DNA of 64,000 bases from Aphelenchoides besseyi (GCA_024699855.1 JAMPIQ010000001.1:14260001-14324000), one strand, 5' to 3'. Shown: positions 32,202-43,541, numbered from the stretch's first letter. A program made the numbers and translations. The notes: generated from the sequence alone by a model not told the origin.

Positions 32202-33363
32202 AATGAATTCTACTGAGCTGCGAGAATACTTTAACCAGAAAGCTGCAAATTGGTATAAGAAATTCGAATCCGTGGTTCCAATTCATTGCTAACAACATCG
32301 CTATTTTCTGTTTGTGTCCCATTTCAAATCTATTGCTACTTCATGTTCTCAAGTATTGTTCGCCCGCCGTAGTTAACCATTTCAAAAACATTCTATTTAC
32401 TGGTGCAATAATCGACTTTGTTTTGATGCTCAGCAATATGTGGTGTCTGAAAGTAAGCTCCCATATAAACCAAATTATCAAAAGTGAAAAGAACGTTCGT
32501 AAAGATGCTGGAATGGTGTTCTCGTTTCTCAATGGTCCCGCGAAATTATTGGATTTGGATGGTCAACGGTTATCAATAAGTTTCTATTACTCATCGGTTC
32601 TTGCTGAGAGTACGATTATTCTTTCGGAGTCTTTGTATCGCCACTACGTAATCAAGAAGTCAGTAACATTTAAAACGTTGAGTACAATCATTTATAGTCG
32701 AAGAGCAGCACGCCACTTCTATGCTTTTTATCTTTTGCCGTTGGTCATCAGTTTAATCGGATGTTGCTCTTATGCTTTCAGCAACTGCTGTTTCTACGCA
32801 AACTCAGAAAGCCAAACGTTTGAGTCCACCAATTCTTTTGACAATCATAATGTGATTTTGATAACAAACAAATCGGTGAGTGCTAATCGATTAGAGACAA
32901 CATTAAGCAAAGTTCAGAACTATATTACTGTTTTAAACGAATGCTTCACTCGTTTGTGTATAATCGCCACGTTTCTATTATCCATCGTTATTGCCTATTC
33001 CTCAATTCGATCGATGAAACGACAAACTTCGGGACTATCTAAAAAGTCGAAAATCATGTTGAAAGAATTTCAAAGAACTCTTTATTTCAAAGTCGCTAAA
33101 AGGTTGTTCTTTGAATTTCAATGACTATTCAGAAGGTTATTCCGGTTGTTACCTTCGTTCTTCCGTTAGTTACACGTTTGACGTTATCGTGGTTTAAAGT
33201 GGACGGGTGGATGAGTAGCGAACGGACAAACACGATGTTTATCTGGATGCTGTTTTTCAATTCACTGTGTGTTCTATCGTTGATCAAATGCTGCAAACAA
33301 GCGTTGGGTCACGAGTTTAGAAAATTCTGCAATCTCTTGGGTTTCCAATTCAATATCAATTAA
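32202..33363 (+). CDS. Serpentine chemoreceptor, Str-superfamily, with apparent frameshift
   Basis: Paralogue of the receptor at 15347: MNSTELREYFNQKAANW, ANNIAIFCLCPISNLLLLHV (TM1), FKNILFTGAIIDFVLMLSNM (TM2), ISFYYSSVLAESTIILSES (TM3), a loop with FESTNSFDN, LSKKSKIMLKEFQRTLYFK before TM6, and a last exon from KVIPVVTFVLPLV to FRKFCNLLGF. A 46-nt intron at about 33083-33130 separates the last two. The N-terminal tail and TM1 are in different frames: the switch falls near 32283 within GTTCCAATTCATTGC, where no splice signals exist. The paralogue reads straight through the same place. Either a one-base sequence error or an early pseudogene; the rest (about 350 codons) is intact. Confidence 0.65.
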
Positions 33364-33632
33364 CAGCCAGTGTTTTGTTCGAAGTGCTACTTGACAGTAT
33401 AAATGCTCTTATAAAAGTTTTTGTATTCAAATTGAGCTCAACATGTCACGTCTTCACAGTCCAGATAACAAGAGCCTCTTTACGGTTTGGTTGAAACCCG
33501 TTTTTGTAAGTCCTATGAAAGTAAATTCCCGATTAAAACCCTTGTTTACTCATTGCAAGGTTTGAGTTCAGTTAAGATTTTCGAAATTTCTTGGGGTGTT
33601 TACATACGATTGGCCTAAAATATTTGATCCAC
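33364..33632. other. Intergenic region
   Basis: About 270 bases between the receptor stop and the second shared upstream element. A/T-rich; no gene seen. Confidence 0.35.
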
Positions 33633-33680
33633 CGCTTTCATTCCGTGACCAATGTTTTCCTGCAAACAACCGATAAAAGC
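33633..33680 (+). promoter_or_regulatory. Shared upstream element, copy 2 (CCAAT plus CGATAAAAG)
   Basis: Second copy of the element at 31921: CTTTCATTCC, GACCAATGTTTT, CGATAAAAG. It lies about 260 bases before the ATG of the short-chain dehydrogenase. Confidence 0.45.
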
Positions 33681-33940
33681 TCAAGGGGAAAGAGCCGAAT
33701 ATTCGGCTGTTTTCGAGTCGGCGGTTGTTTTTGTTTTTGCACGACAACGAGAAAACACTACGGGCGAACAGTAAACAACAAGTGGACGTATAAAAATGCT
33801 GCAGACCGTCGAAAACAACCTCAGTTTTGATTTACAATTTCTCTTCAGATTGTTCCTTTGATATTTTCGTGAGCTCAGATTACTCCTGGTTATCTCAATT
33901 CAAGATTTTAGTTCTGTCTATCAAATCAAATTAGTTGAAA

Positions 33941-34966
33941 ATGGCAAAACGTTTCGAAAACAAAGTTGTTATTGTTACGGGTAAGTTCTTGATTAGAAGT
34001 ATTGGTATTCTCGTCGTTTTAAGGTTCAAGTTCGGGCATTGGACAAGCGGCTGCTTATCGTCTTGCAGAAGAAGGAGCAAAAATCACGATTCACGGCCGA
34101 AACCCGGACGGTATGAAGGTAAATGAGAATTGAAAAGCTGAACACTTTTGTCTTTTTTATAGGAGACAACCGACAAGTTGAAGGAGATTGGCGTTTCGGA
34201 AGATCGAATTCAACAAGTTTTCGGTGATGTGAAAGAGGAAAACACGTTGAAAGAGTTGGTCAGCAAAACGATTGAGAAGTTTGGGCAAATCGACGTTTTG
34301 GTTAGTGGATGAATTTCGAACTCAATTGTTTGCATTGTTAAGGTCAACAATGCCGGGAATTCAGCTGAAGAAGCGGGATTGAGCACTGCTGACATCGAAT
34401 CGCTTGATCACATTCTCGACATGAATCTTAAGAGTTACATTAAACTTGCCGCCTTTGCTTTGCCGCATTTGGAAAAAACCAAAGGAAACATCGTAAATGG
34501 TATGTTGAAACCGACAACCTCAATAATCGACTTGCTTTTTCAGTCTCCTCTGTTGATGGAGTTCGACCGCATCCGGAGGCAATCAACTACTCGGTTTCGA
34601 AAGCTGCCATTGATCATTACACTCGCAATGCTTCGGTTCTCTTTGCTGAAAAAGATGTGAGAATCAACAATGTGAATCCCGGCTATATACATACTAATAT
34701 TAAACCTCGTTCTGGAGTTGAACCTGAAGGACTCAAGAAGGTAAACGTGTGAAGTAAAATCAGAACTAATAAGCTCGATTCAGTTCCATGAGACGTGGGT
34801 GAAACGCAACTGTCCTATGAAAAGACCGGGTGAATCTAAAGAGATTGCAAATGTTATCGCTTTTCTTGCTTCTGAAGAAGCTTCTTTTATGACCGGATCA
34901 ATTGTGGTTGTTGATGGCGGTCTCATTCAAAAAAGCGAAGACCAGAAGCCGAGCGAAAAAGTTTGA
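33941..34966 (+). CDS. Classical short-chain dehydrogenase/reductase
   Basis: NAD(P)H-dependent oxidoreductase of the classical SDR type. After splicing a 46-nt intron the first motif is [11 protein letters not shown] (cofactor TGxxxGxG). DVKEENTL follows the second strand, then [14 protein letters not shown] (NNAG), INVSSVDG with the catalytic Ser, and [10 protein letters not shown] (Y-x-x-x-K). [11 protein letters not shown] is the usual post-active-site strand, and VVVDGG near the end also fits. The catalytic Asn, Ser, Tyr and Lys are all present. About 265 residues in seven exons, normal for the family; stop at 34964-34966. The nearby CCAAT-containing element may be its promoter. Substrate unknown. 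An Arg after the second strand (IHGRNPD) suggests NADP preference, by family rule. Confidence 0.92.
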
Positions 34967-35289
34967 GTTCGATAGAGCAATTTTCTGTTCCTCAACTCAC
35001 TCATCGACTGTTTGATTTCCATCATGTTCTGTTCATATTGAATTTAAATGAGCTAATAAATGTAAACCACTCCGATAGAACTTGTTGGTTAATTGAGTTG
35101 GGACACAACTAGAGACCAACACGACGCACTTACTCCACTTGATAATTGAAGTTGTCAACAATCTAAGTGCATTTGATGTTCTTATTCATTGCAGCGGTAT
35201 AACAAAATTAATTCGACTGTAAAAGTGCCCAACAACTTAATGATTTCATTTGTACTCTTCAATTCTGTTTAACCAGTTGTTCAGAAGAA
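34967..35289. other. Intergenic region
   Basis: About 320 bases; AATAAA-like signal near 35054 (TAATAAATG). No gene or repeat seen. Confidence 0.4.
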
Positions 35290-36316
35290 ATGACCAAAGT
35301 AAGTTTTTAAAACGACACCTTCCATTGAATGCTTTCAGAAACTTCGTAATCGCGCTCACAATCGTGCTGTTCGAAAATTTTACACCAAGCGATCTCCGTG
35401 TGTCGCAATTCTGATCGCAAACGTACGTTGAGAGATTCGAAGACGAAAGTAACTCTTCAAATGCTTAGTTGTCATTGGCAGTGATTTTGAGCATCTCGAT
35501 TTACTTTCTAACTCGCGAGTTCGTTAAGAAATACGTGAGGTTTTGCGCTTATTTTCGACTTTCTTGTTTACAGGAACTTCAAAGATACTTCGATGTACAG
35601 GATCAAGTCATTAAGGATCACTACGAAAATACGATTGCCATCAACATGTGTCCATACGAAGCCACCAATTCGAGTGGTTTTGATTATGTGAGTTCTTGTT
35701 CAAGTTACGGATATTGTCTTTAGAGAATGTGCGAACTCTTTTGCGGTCCAAATGCGTTCATTTATCGCAAAACATCATTGAAAAGTGATCGACAGATTTG
35801 GACGCGTTTGGGTTATGCTCTCGATCATGCGTGTGTCAACAAATACGAGATGGTGAAATGTCATCTGAAGTGAAGTTGAATGCAATTTTTAGTTTTCATG
35901 TCATGACTCACTGATAAAACATCACAATGACGGCTGTCTTCAAGGTAATCGGTTAATTCCTGCTTGTATGGGATTCAACCGTTTCAATCCAACAAGTGCT
36001 GTCGATTTTCCTGAAAACGTTCTGGTTCGTTTCTTTTGAATGATCTACAACCTTCATTTAGGCTCCTGCTGTTGATGGGAACGTTTTGAAGACGGCCATG
36101 AACACGATAGTGCTGGCTAATCAACTGATCGTCAAGTGCCCTCACTGTCAACGTTTAACGAAATCATTTCGTTTCGATGAAAATTCCACCGACTGTTACG
36201 TGAAATTGGGAACCGAAGCTCATGGATGGCCTGCTCATTTCGAGTTTTGCGAGAATGTTGGCTATGTTGGAGAATGTGAAGAATCGGATCCTTGGCTTCA
36301 TTTACCTTCCACTTAG
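35290..36316 (+). CDS. Novel type II membrane protein with Cys-rich ectodomain
   Basis: ATG 35290 (MTK, then a 42-nt intron) leads to a basic tail (RNRAHNRAVRKFYTKR), one TM helix (VAILIANLSLAVILSISIYF) and an extracellular part of about 200 residues. Its exons carry paired Cys: NMCPYEATNSSG, MCELFCGPNAF, HACVNKYE, FSCHDS, GCLQG, ACMGFN, VKCPHCQRL, TDCYVK, FEFCENVGYVGECEE. A frame break near 35870 is resolved by a 42-nt intron starting GTGAAATG. Two N-glycosylation sequons are visible. I do not recognise the fold. The even spacing of Cys suggests a disulfide-stabilised ectodomain. Confidence 0.65.
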
Positions 36317-36381
36317 TCTGTTATTTAAATTTGTAGTAAATGTTATAAACCATTGTTTCTCAAGTGCGTTTACTTCAACTA

Positions 36382-37053
36382 TCAACAACAACAACGAAGA
36401 AAAACAACGAGGAATAAACATATTGAAATTAACAGAAACAAGAGCTTTAGATTATTAAACTTGAGATCAGCGAAGAATGAGATTTCATTTGTTTCATTCT
36501 CATTGACATTCAAAGATTCTGATTGAGAAGCATCAACTTGAGATTCACAATATCGACCCGTAAACCCGACTGAACAATGGCAAAGGTAACTACCGGGTGT
36601 GTCTTCACATCGACCGCCGTTCTGACATCGAAGCTCATCGTCGTTGCATTCATTCCAATTCCTCTCACAGTATTTGCCCTTAAAAACGAAAAGATAAACA
36701 GAATCAATTGAATAACTCACGTAGTATCCCGACTCACAAACACAAATGAAATCGCCGTGCCGACCACCGTTCACACATTTGCCTTGATTACAAGGATGGC
36801 GAGCACAATGATCAGCTAGATGACAATGTCGACCTAAAGAACGATCAAAAAATCTGATTGAAACAAACCCATGAACCCAAAATCACATTTGCAGATCGGA
36901 TTGCCATCAGAATCAAGAGAACAGACTCCATTTTTGCACAGGAACTCTTGACATTTCGATCCTGAAAGAGCGTTTGATGAAGTCGATTTGAGAGTTACCT
37001 TCAGTCAATAGAACTGTTGAGAACAGAAGAATAACAGAAAACAAATTGAACAT
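36382..37053 (-). CDS. EGF-repeat type I membrane protein
   Basis: ATG at 37053: signal peptide MFNLFSVILLFSTVLLTEG. Three EGF-like repeats follow on separate exons: CQEFLCKNGVCSLD...CKCDFGFMGRHC, CARHPCNQGKCVNGG...CVCESGYYGKYC, and CNDDELRCQNGGRCED...CHCSVGFTGRYC. The last repeat has the N-x-C-x-D/N start of calcium-binding EGF domains only weakly. A short linker with an N-glycosylation site then leads to a TM helix (LLFLLISICLFLVVFL) and a tail of RCCC that could be palmitoylated. It looks like a small EGF membrane ligand or adhesion protein; the DSL domain of Notch ligands is absent. AATAAA for this gene lies just past the stop on the minus strand. Confidence 0.85.
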
Positions 37054-37490
37054 CGTGACTGAAAAAGCAACAATATGGTCAGTTGGAGTCATTCGAAGCC
37101 CCTTTTATACATTCCAGCTGCCCATTGGGTTTATGAGCGTGAGAAGAATATGCCGATTGAGTGCCGGCCATTCAAATTCACCGCTAATTCAATTGACATT
37201 GTAACCGAGAGGTGAGTGAAAAGGCGCAACAAAATCAGATAACCGACAGCTCGTGGGAACTTGCTTGTTACCCGGTTGTAAACGATTGAAAGTTCCGACA
37301 ATCAAACAACAACTTCCAGTTCAATCTAATGAGCTCACGGACTTCGATTTGTGGTCTGGTGATCTGAGAAACAGAACCAATAAATTTGGTTGTCAATCAC
37401 TTTTGTTGGACGCGCAGACTCTCTCGAGAAGTGCATTTGACGGGAAATCCATTCGGATCAAAACATATACATTTTTATTTAAGACACAAT

Positions 37491-38445
37491 CTAACAACCG
37501 CCATTGAAATTGATTCCACTCGTAGTCGCCTTTTGTTCTTCTTTTTGTTTGCGACGACGAGCAGTTTGACGATGATTGGAGAACCAGACTCTGATCTTCT
37601 GCAACAACTGGACTCACTCGCAGAGTACCAGAAGAACTTACCTTTTCTTGTAAACCCAACTCTTCGGCCAATTGAACGAGTCGTTCCTTCTGCGGATACT
37701 CATTCTGCGCAAACTCTGCTTTCAATGTGGCATTCTGCTCGACCGTCAAATAACGTTGAGTATGACCCAAATTGCTTTCGTTCGCTGCTTCTTTTGGCTG
37801 CTAAAGTGAGAATAGTGAATGATCAGTGTGTTTACCTTAAAGTCCTGAACAAAGAAGTCGGTTGGATGGCGCGTGTCCTTCCATTTCACCATAAACATGT
37901 CCATGGACTCTTTCAGACTCTTCATCGACTTCAACGATCCACGACCGTTTTCGAAGTCGGAAATCATTCGAGTCGAGTAGTTTGTTCCACAGAGTTGATT
38001 CAACGAGTTCGCAAGCTCCGGTTGGGACAATTCTACAAGCAAACTCTTGGGTCTTCTGAAATCACTTACTCAATTGATGACGACACTCGCGGAATGCGAC
38101 TCCCGCTTCTTGATCTCCCGAACTGGATTCGTTTTCTGCACGTGGTTTCTTGATTGGTGGAGACGACGAATCTGTAGAGTCAGAAGGACGTTTATTCGAT
38201 AGCTCCGGATTCACGAGAAGACCCAATGGTTGTTGTTGTTGGAACATCGTTTGCATCACATCGACTACCGCCTTATAAACCAATCGCTCGAATTCATTGG
38301 GTTCCGAAGATTCTCCGGTTGTTTGAATGATTTGCTGAAATAAACGAATAGTCAAATGGAAACGCAGAGATCATACCGGGTTTATGGCCGACAAATCTCC
38401 CGACCACTTTGAACGGCGATCATCGTTATTTTCATTCGCTGACAT
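37491..38445 (-). CDS. Divergent POU-homeodomain transcription factor
   Basis: ATG at 38445 (MSANENNDDRRSKW). An acidic/Ser-rich region contains KKPRAENESSSGD. After a 31-nt intron the POU-specific domain reads VELSQPELANSLNQLCG, then STRMISDFENGRGSLKSM (family T-Q-x-D-V-G-x-A-L ... S-Q-x-T-I-x-R-F-E). A linker joins the homeodomain HTQRYLTVEQNATLKAEF, YPQKERLVQLAEELGLQEK, and in the last exon KIRVWFSNHRQTARRR. DNA-contact Asn51 and Arg53 (as read) are kept, but POU-typical C50 and R52 are Ser and His. Stop 37491-37493. A nuclear regulator by family. Divergence is high in both domains, so target preference may differ from other POU factors. Confidence 0.85.
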
Positions 38446-38668
38446 TCTTCGAACACAAATGACTGACCGACCACTCGAAACGAAGAAATTGAATGGTCAT
38501 TTTGCAGCTTCGGCTTTCCAAAACAACAACTCAAAGGCCTCTTACCAAACACGTGGAAAATAGTGACTACGTCAAGTGAGTTTGTTATCATCAGTCGGAT
38601 TATCGGTTGACGTTCTTTTGTGACGTTTTAAGTGGAGACTCTCATTTCTATTCAACAACTTTTTCCGA

Positions 38669-39937
38669 ATGTTTCTTTTACGTTTCTTACTTCTTGTTCT
38701 GTCGGTTTCTGCCCAGAAGATCTATAGACTCTTTTACTTGGATAATCGTGAGTTAGCTGATTTAACAATTATATCATCTCTTCAGGAATCGCTTTGACTG
38801 TCGGTTCTCCACCTCAACCGCTTTTTGGTCTTCCAATTTTAACTAATGATGAGATTGTAGTGGTCGATAGAGATTGCGGTAACTATCACGGTTCTTGTCC
38901 TCGTTATTGCAGTAACGGTGAGGCCAATCAACTTTAAAGACGACCCAGATTTCAGCTGAGTATCGAGACTTGTATTGCAATGCCGAGTGCAACAACAAAT
39001 CGATTGGTTGTCAATACAATGATACGATTTACGACAAATTGCACTATAGTCCCGATAATTCAACCACAGTCGTTTTCCTCAACCAGTCATGGCGAAATCA
39101 TTTGGGTTTCTACTCCCAGCAATTCGGAAGGTTTGTTCAAGATGCAATCGAGTTTCCGTTACCCCATCACAAGAACGAGGAAACGCTCAAAATGACGGAG
39201 TTTGAATTCGTTGATGGGTTGTATTTAGATTCACGGTTTGCAATCAGAAGAGAAAAAAGTTAATCAGAAGATAGTTTTATGAGAAAAGCTAGTGCAGCGA
39301 TCGGATTGGCATCAGGTGCAAATAACTTTATTATGAAGCTTTTTGCTCAGAAGAGAATTCCCGAATCGGTCATTTCGATTGCATCGGAGGCCAATGATAT
39401 TACAATCGGCGGTTATAACAAGGAGTACTGTACTAATTGGATAAACAAAAATGCGTCCTCAACCAGATGGATTCTCACATTTGATTCTGCAACTTTTTGT
39501 GATCAAAATTATAGTTCTGATGTTGTGGTGAGAAGCTTCTTGTTATTCACAGATTCAATTTCCAGGTGACTTTTGATCTCTCAACTGAACAGATCTTCAT
39601 TCCGGATTCCAAATTCCAGAAACTTGTTGATACAAAGATCGTCCTCTTCTCCATGACTTCAAAAATGTACAACATTCAATGTAACGCTTCTCTCAATCTC
39701 CACTTTTCACTCGACAATCACGACTTCGAATTGACATCAAGCGCTCTGATTCGAATGAACAGACAACAGAAATCCTGTTACACGCCGATTGCTCCGCTGA
39801 GTGATTGGTATCAGCGGCCTCGAATTTACTACGACGAACCGAATTGGATTCTAGGACGAACGTTTCTGGCTCAATGTTGTTTGGCGTTCAACTATGAAAC
39901 CAATCAAATTGCAATTAGTAATTCTGTTCATAACTGA
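38669..39937 (+). CDS. Secreted aspartic-protease homologue, first catalytic Asp lost
   Basis: ATG 38669 gives a signal peptide (MFLLRFLLLVLSVSA). The exon after the intron reads RIALTVGSPPQPLFGLPILT: the VGSPPQ start is typical of pepsin-like N-lobes, but the position of DTG reads I-L-T. The C-lobe site reads TFDLSTEQIFIP, so Asp is kept there but the TG is not. Fold markers DITIGGYNKEYC and NWILGRTFLAQCCLAFNYET confirm the family. Many Cys in the N-lobe (CGNYHGSCPRYC, CNAECNNKSIGC) and several N-glycosylation sites point to a secreted protein. With one catalytic Asp missing it should be inactive as a peptidase. Its last exon ends at 39937, with AATAAA near 39945. Confidence 0.82.
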
Positions 39938-40039
39938 AAGCTTGAATAAAGCTGCATTCTTTTGATTCCCGTTCTTTCACTTTCTTTCTGCTCATTGTGG
40001 TCAAGTGCGATCTTCGAATTTGGTGATCTCTTTTGAGCG

Positions 40040-41222
40040 ATGGAGTGAGTTTTCTTTGGGACTTCTGATCTTCTCGCTGCAGGAAACATACGAGCGGTGG
40101 AATCGGAGCCAAAGCAGGCGTCGATGTTGTCCGCGGTCGTAACAAAGTGACGCCAAATGCAGACGTTGCGATCGCTCAGTTTGTTCAGCAAACCACTCAG
40201 ATGGGTGTCGAGGGCCTTCGCTACGAATTCGCGGGAATCAAAGGCTACGTTGCGGAGAACCTTACCTGCACTCATTTTCAATCTCCGGCCAACGAGTCTC
40301 GTAATCGCTATAACGACGTGATTTGCTTGGACGCTACTCGAGTCGTTTTAAAGTTGAATGTGCCACCCGAAACTGGTAAGGTTGATTCAGATGACCAGCT
40401 AACAGTCGTACTTGCAGACTACATCCACGCAAACTACGTGCGAATGGATGGAGTTGATCGCACGTTCATTGCTGCTCAAGGACCGTTGGAATCGACTGCT
40501 TCGGACTTCTGGCGTATGGTCTTTCAAGAGAACGTCGAAATGATTGTCATGTTGTGTCGATGCGAAGAGAACGAAAAGGTCAAATGCTTTCAGTACTGGC
40601 CTCTGGAGCAGGGAACCTACAAGAACTACGGACAGATGTTTGTCAACAACAAAAAGGTGAATTGAAAACGATGTTCATTTAATCGAGTTGTCCAGACGGA
40701 ACAAGAAGATCGTTTCATCACGTTCACTCTCGAAGTTCTTCCGGACGGCTGCTCGAATTCTAACGTCGTCAAGCTTGTTCAGATGATCGATTGGCCTGAT
40801 CGTGGCATCCCGACCAGTGGAATGGCGGTTCTGCGTTTGCTCAAACATCTGCCGAAGAACAAGAACGGAGGTCCAACGGTCATTCATTGCAGTGCGGGAA
40901 TCGGAAGAACCGGCACAGTGCTTTGCGTCGAGACAGCAATCGCTCGTTTGTGGAAAGGACAACCAATCAGCGTGAGTTAACAGACGTGTTACGTTATTAT
41001 CGTTTTGCAGATGAAGAAGATCGTTTGCGAGCTTCGTGATCGTCGAGCTTCAATGGTTCAAACTGAGGGACAATACATTTTCGCGCATTTCGCCGTTCTC
41101 TGTTACATCAACGTGAGTTTGAAAGTCGTGTCTTGTCATTCAAATTTCAGGCCAAAATGCCAAAACATCGCAATTCGGTCATGGAGTTTTACGAGCAATT
41201 TCGTCAAGCACATTTGAATTAA
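40040..41222 (+). CDS. Protein tyrosine phosphatase, single classical PTP domain
   Basis: Cytosolic classical phosphatase. The minute first exon (ATG GA at 40040) is followed by an intron, then KHTSGGIGAKAGVDVVRGRN. The PTP domain runs to the end: NRYNDVICLDATRV, DYIHANYVRMDG (family Y-I-N-A-N-Y), TFIAAQGPLESTASDFWRM, VKCFQYWP, the mobile loop MIDWPDRGIP with its general-acid Asp, the P-loop VIHCSAGIGRTGTV with catalytic Cys and Arg, and the Q-loop RRASMVQTEGQY with the Gln. All key residues present. Stop at 41220-41222, AATAAA near 41250. Single-domain nematode PTPs of this kind are often germline/sperm-expressed; here that is inference. Confidence 0.93.
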
Positions 41223-41642
41223 ATCTCTTTTATTGTCCATGCGTGTATCCAATAAACAGTTTGACTGATAAGTGTTATCAGTGATGAAGTTGAATAAACA
41301 AGCTACTTGTTTTCAAGTTGTCTCAGATATTAAGAAGTCAAATGAACTTAGAAACCTTCAAATCGTGAGACTTGCAAGTCAAAAAAATTTGAGCGAACGG
41401 TCGGATCAGAGTTTAAATAGGAAAGATCCTGCATTTCATGCGAACTGTTGAGTTTAACAGAAGTTGAAACCGTTGTCATCGAGTTGCAAGCACGGAAATC
41501 GATAACCGTGAAATCAGTCTTAATACTAAGTTTGTGGATTTGCAGCGCAATTCTAACGCTATCACGGAAGTTCCTGGCTTAATATTTGCTCTCCATTTGC
41601 TAATCATTGGGGTTGCGTGTTTCTGTTGTTTATTGTTGCAAG
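41223..41642. other. Intergenic region
   Basis: About 420 bases between the phosphatase and the WD40 gene. AATAAA near 41250. The rest holds no gene or repeat that I recognise. Confidence 0.4.
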
Positions 41643-43541
41643 ATGCACATTTACAAGTGCGGGAAAGTGGATTATAGAGGTGAGTTTGTTTTTGTTTTTG
41701 TGTTCGTTTATGTTTTCGCTTCAGAAGGACAAATCTACTCGGTGGACGTCCATCCAAGCGGCAAGTACTTGGCGACAGCCGGTTCGGACGGAACCAACGG
41801 TTTGATTGCGATTTGGAGGTTTGATTTCATCACCAACGACGATTTGAAAGCCAAAAAGTCGAAGAAGAGTTCGAACGTTGAAGCTTCGTCTCATTTGCTG
41901 GTCAGCGAGGACGAAAACTCGCAAGTTCCAACAGGAACGGGCGATGAAAACGCTCCGATCGCTTCAACAGCTTCTCAGAAGCCACACCAAACGACTTTGG
42001 AGGATAAAGCAGATCGCGAAAGCGAAAACTCCACGGAAATGCGATTGTGCCAAAAACTTCTACTCGGAGGTAATTTGCTTCTATTTCGAATTACTTTCGT
42101 CATTTTCAGCGACTCAAAATTGTGTTCGATGGTCCCGATCTCATGGTGCTCGGTATCTAGTTTCTGCCGGTGATAACGCCGTTTTACGGTTGTATCGTTT
42201 GGAAGTTGATGAGCCAACCATTGGACGACAAACAAAAGTTGAGTTGAAAGATGCCTACACGTTGTTTGGACATACGATGGAGATTCTTCACGCCGAGTTT
42301 TCGTATTGTGGACGATTCTTGGCATCTTGTTCGTTGGATGCGTCGATTATCATTTGGGATATGGAACGACTGCCGAGCATTTTGGTTGTTCTGAATACTG
42401 AACGCGGTGGACACACCGATTTCGTCACCGGAATCGCCTGGGATCCCGTAGAACGCTTTCTGGCATCACAATCATCAGACAAAACGTTGAAGATTTGGCG
42501 CTGTGATACGTGGCAATGCGAAAAGACGATTTCCGGACCTTTCAATTTGGTAATTGATCTCGTATTTCCATTGTATTTGTTTGTATTAGTCTTCTGCTAG
42601 AACTCTTTTTCGACGTCTAAGTTGGTCGGCCGATGGATCGCTTCTCGTTGCGACGTGTTCGACAAACAACAAATTCCACACTGCAAAAGTGATCATACGA
42701 AAAGGCTACGATTATCGTAGAGATTTGGTTGGTTTTGAAGATGTAGTTTCTTGTGTTGTAAGTGTGATGATTAGTGGAATGAATCGGTGGTGTCATTGTA
42801 GCGTTCATCGGAAAACTGTCTCTTGTATAAAACAGTAACGGGAAAGGAAATCGTAGTCAGCTGCATGGCCGTTGGATCGGCAGATCGATCGCTGAGCATT
42901 TGGCTATTTCCCGAACTCTCACGACCACTTTGTGTCATCAAAAATTTGTTTCCCGGTACTATCTTGGACATGAGTTGGTATGTCGATTTGTATATTCCTC
43001 TTCACATATGGATTTAAGGCACGAAAACAATTTGGCGCTAATTGGAATCGATGGCTCACTTCGGTGCATTCGTTTCGAGAAGGAAGAGATTGGGACTTTT
43101 TTGTCGAATATGGAGATGGTAAGAGTTTGATCGGTGTCTTCATGTCTTCAATTTCTAGGCCAATCATTTGCGGTCCTTGTATAATCAAGTGCCAGTTCAC
43201 ATTTCGAGGTCTTTATCGACAACTGAAGAAGTTAAATCTATGAATTCGGATGATTTGGAAGCGAACTTACTAGCCGATGAAGCGACTGTGATTTCCGGTG
43301 AGTTTTTAATTTTGAGTTTGCTTTGCAATTTTTACTTGCAGAAGCGTTGGAAGCTGAGAATTCAAAGCACCATCCGGAACTTACTTTCCACGATTTCGCT
43401 CCGGATTGCCATCGTTGTGCAATGTCGGGAAACCATCAAATTTCTCAGTTCTATCGTTCATCTACAGAAGCGAAACGATCTAAACTTTCAAGCGTTGAAT
43501 TTATCTCTGATTCGATCTTAGAAATCGCAGAAGATCTCTGA
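41643..43541 (+). CDS. HIRA-like WD40 histone chaperone, short form
   Basis: ATG 41643; after the first intron it reads EGQIYSVDVHPSGKYLATAG, as in HIRA. WD repeats follow: VRWSRSHGARYLVSAGDN, LHAEFSYCGRFLASCSLD, TGIAWDPVERFLASQSSDK, RRLSWSADGSLLVATCS, then RRDLVGFEDVVSC and CMAVGSADRSLSIWLF and LDMSWHENNLALIGIDG, the order found in the HIRA propeller. An acidic/Ser insertion (SEDENSQVPTGTGDEN) lies between repeats 1 and 2. Only about 110 residues follow the propeller, ending LEIAEDL; the long C-terminal Hira region of other species is not seen here. By family it deposits H3.3 independently of replication. The join near 42570-42600 is uncertain. Confidence 0.8.
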
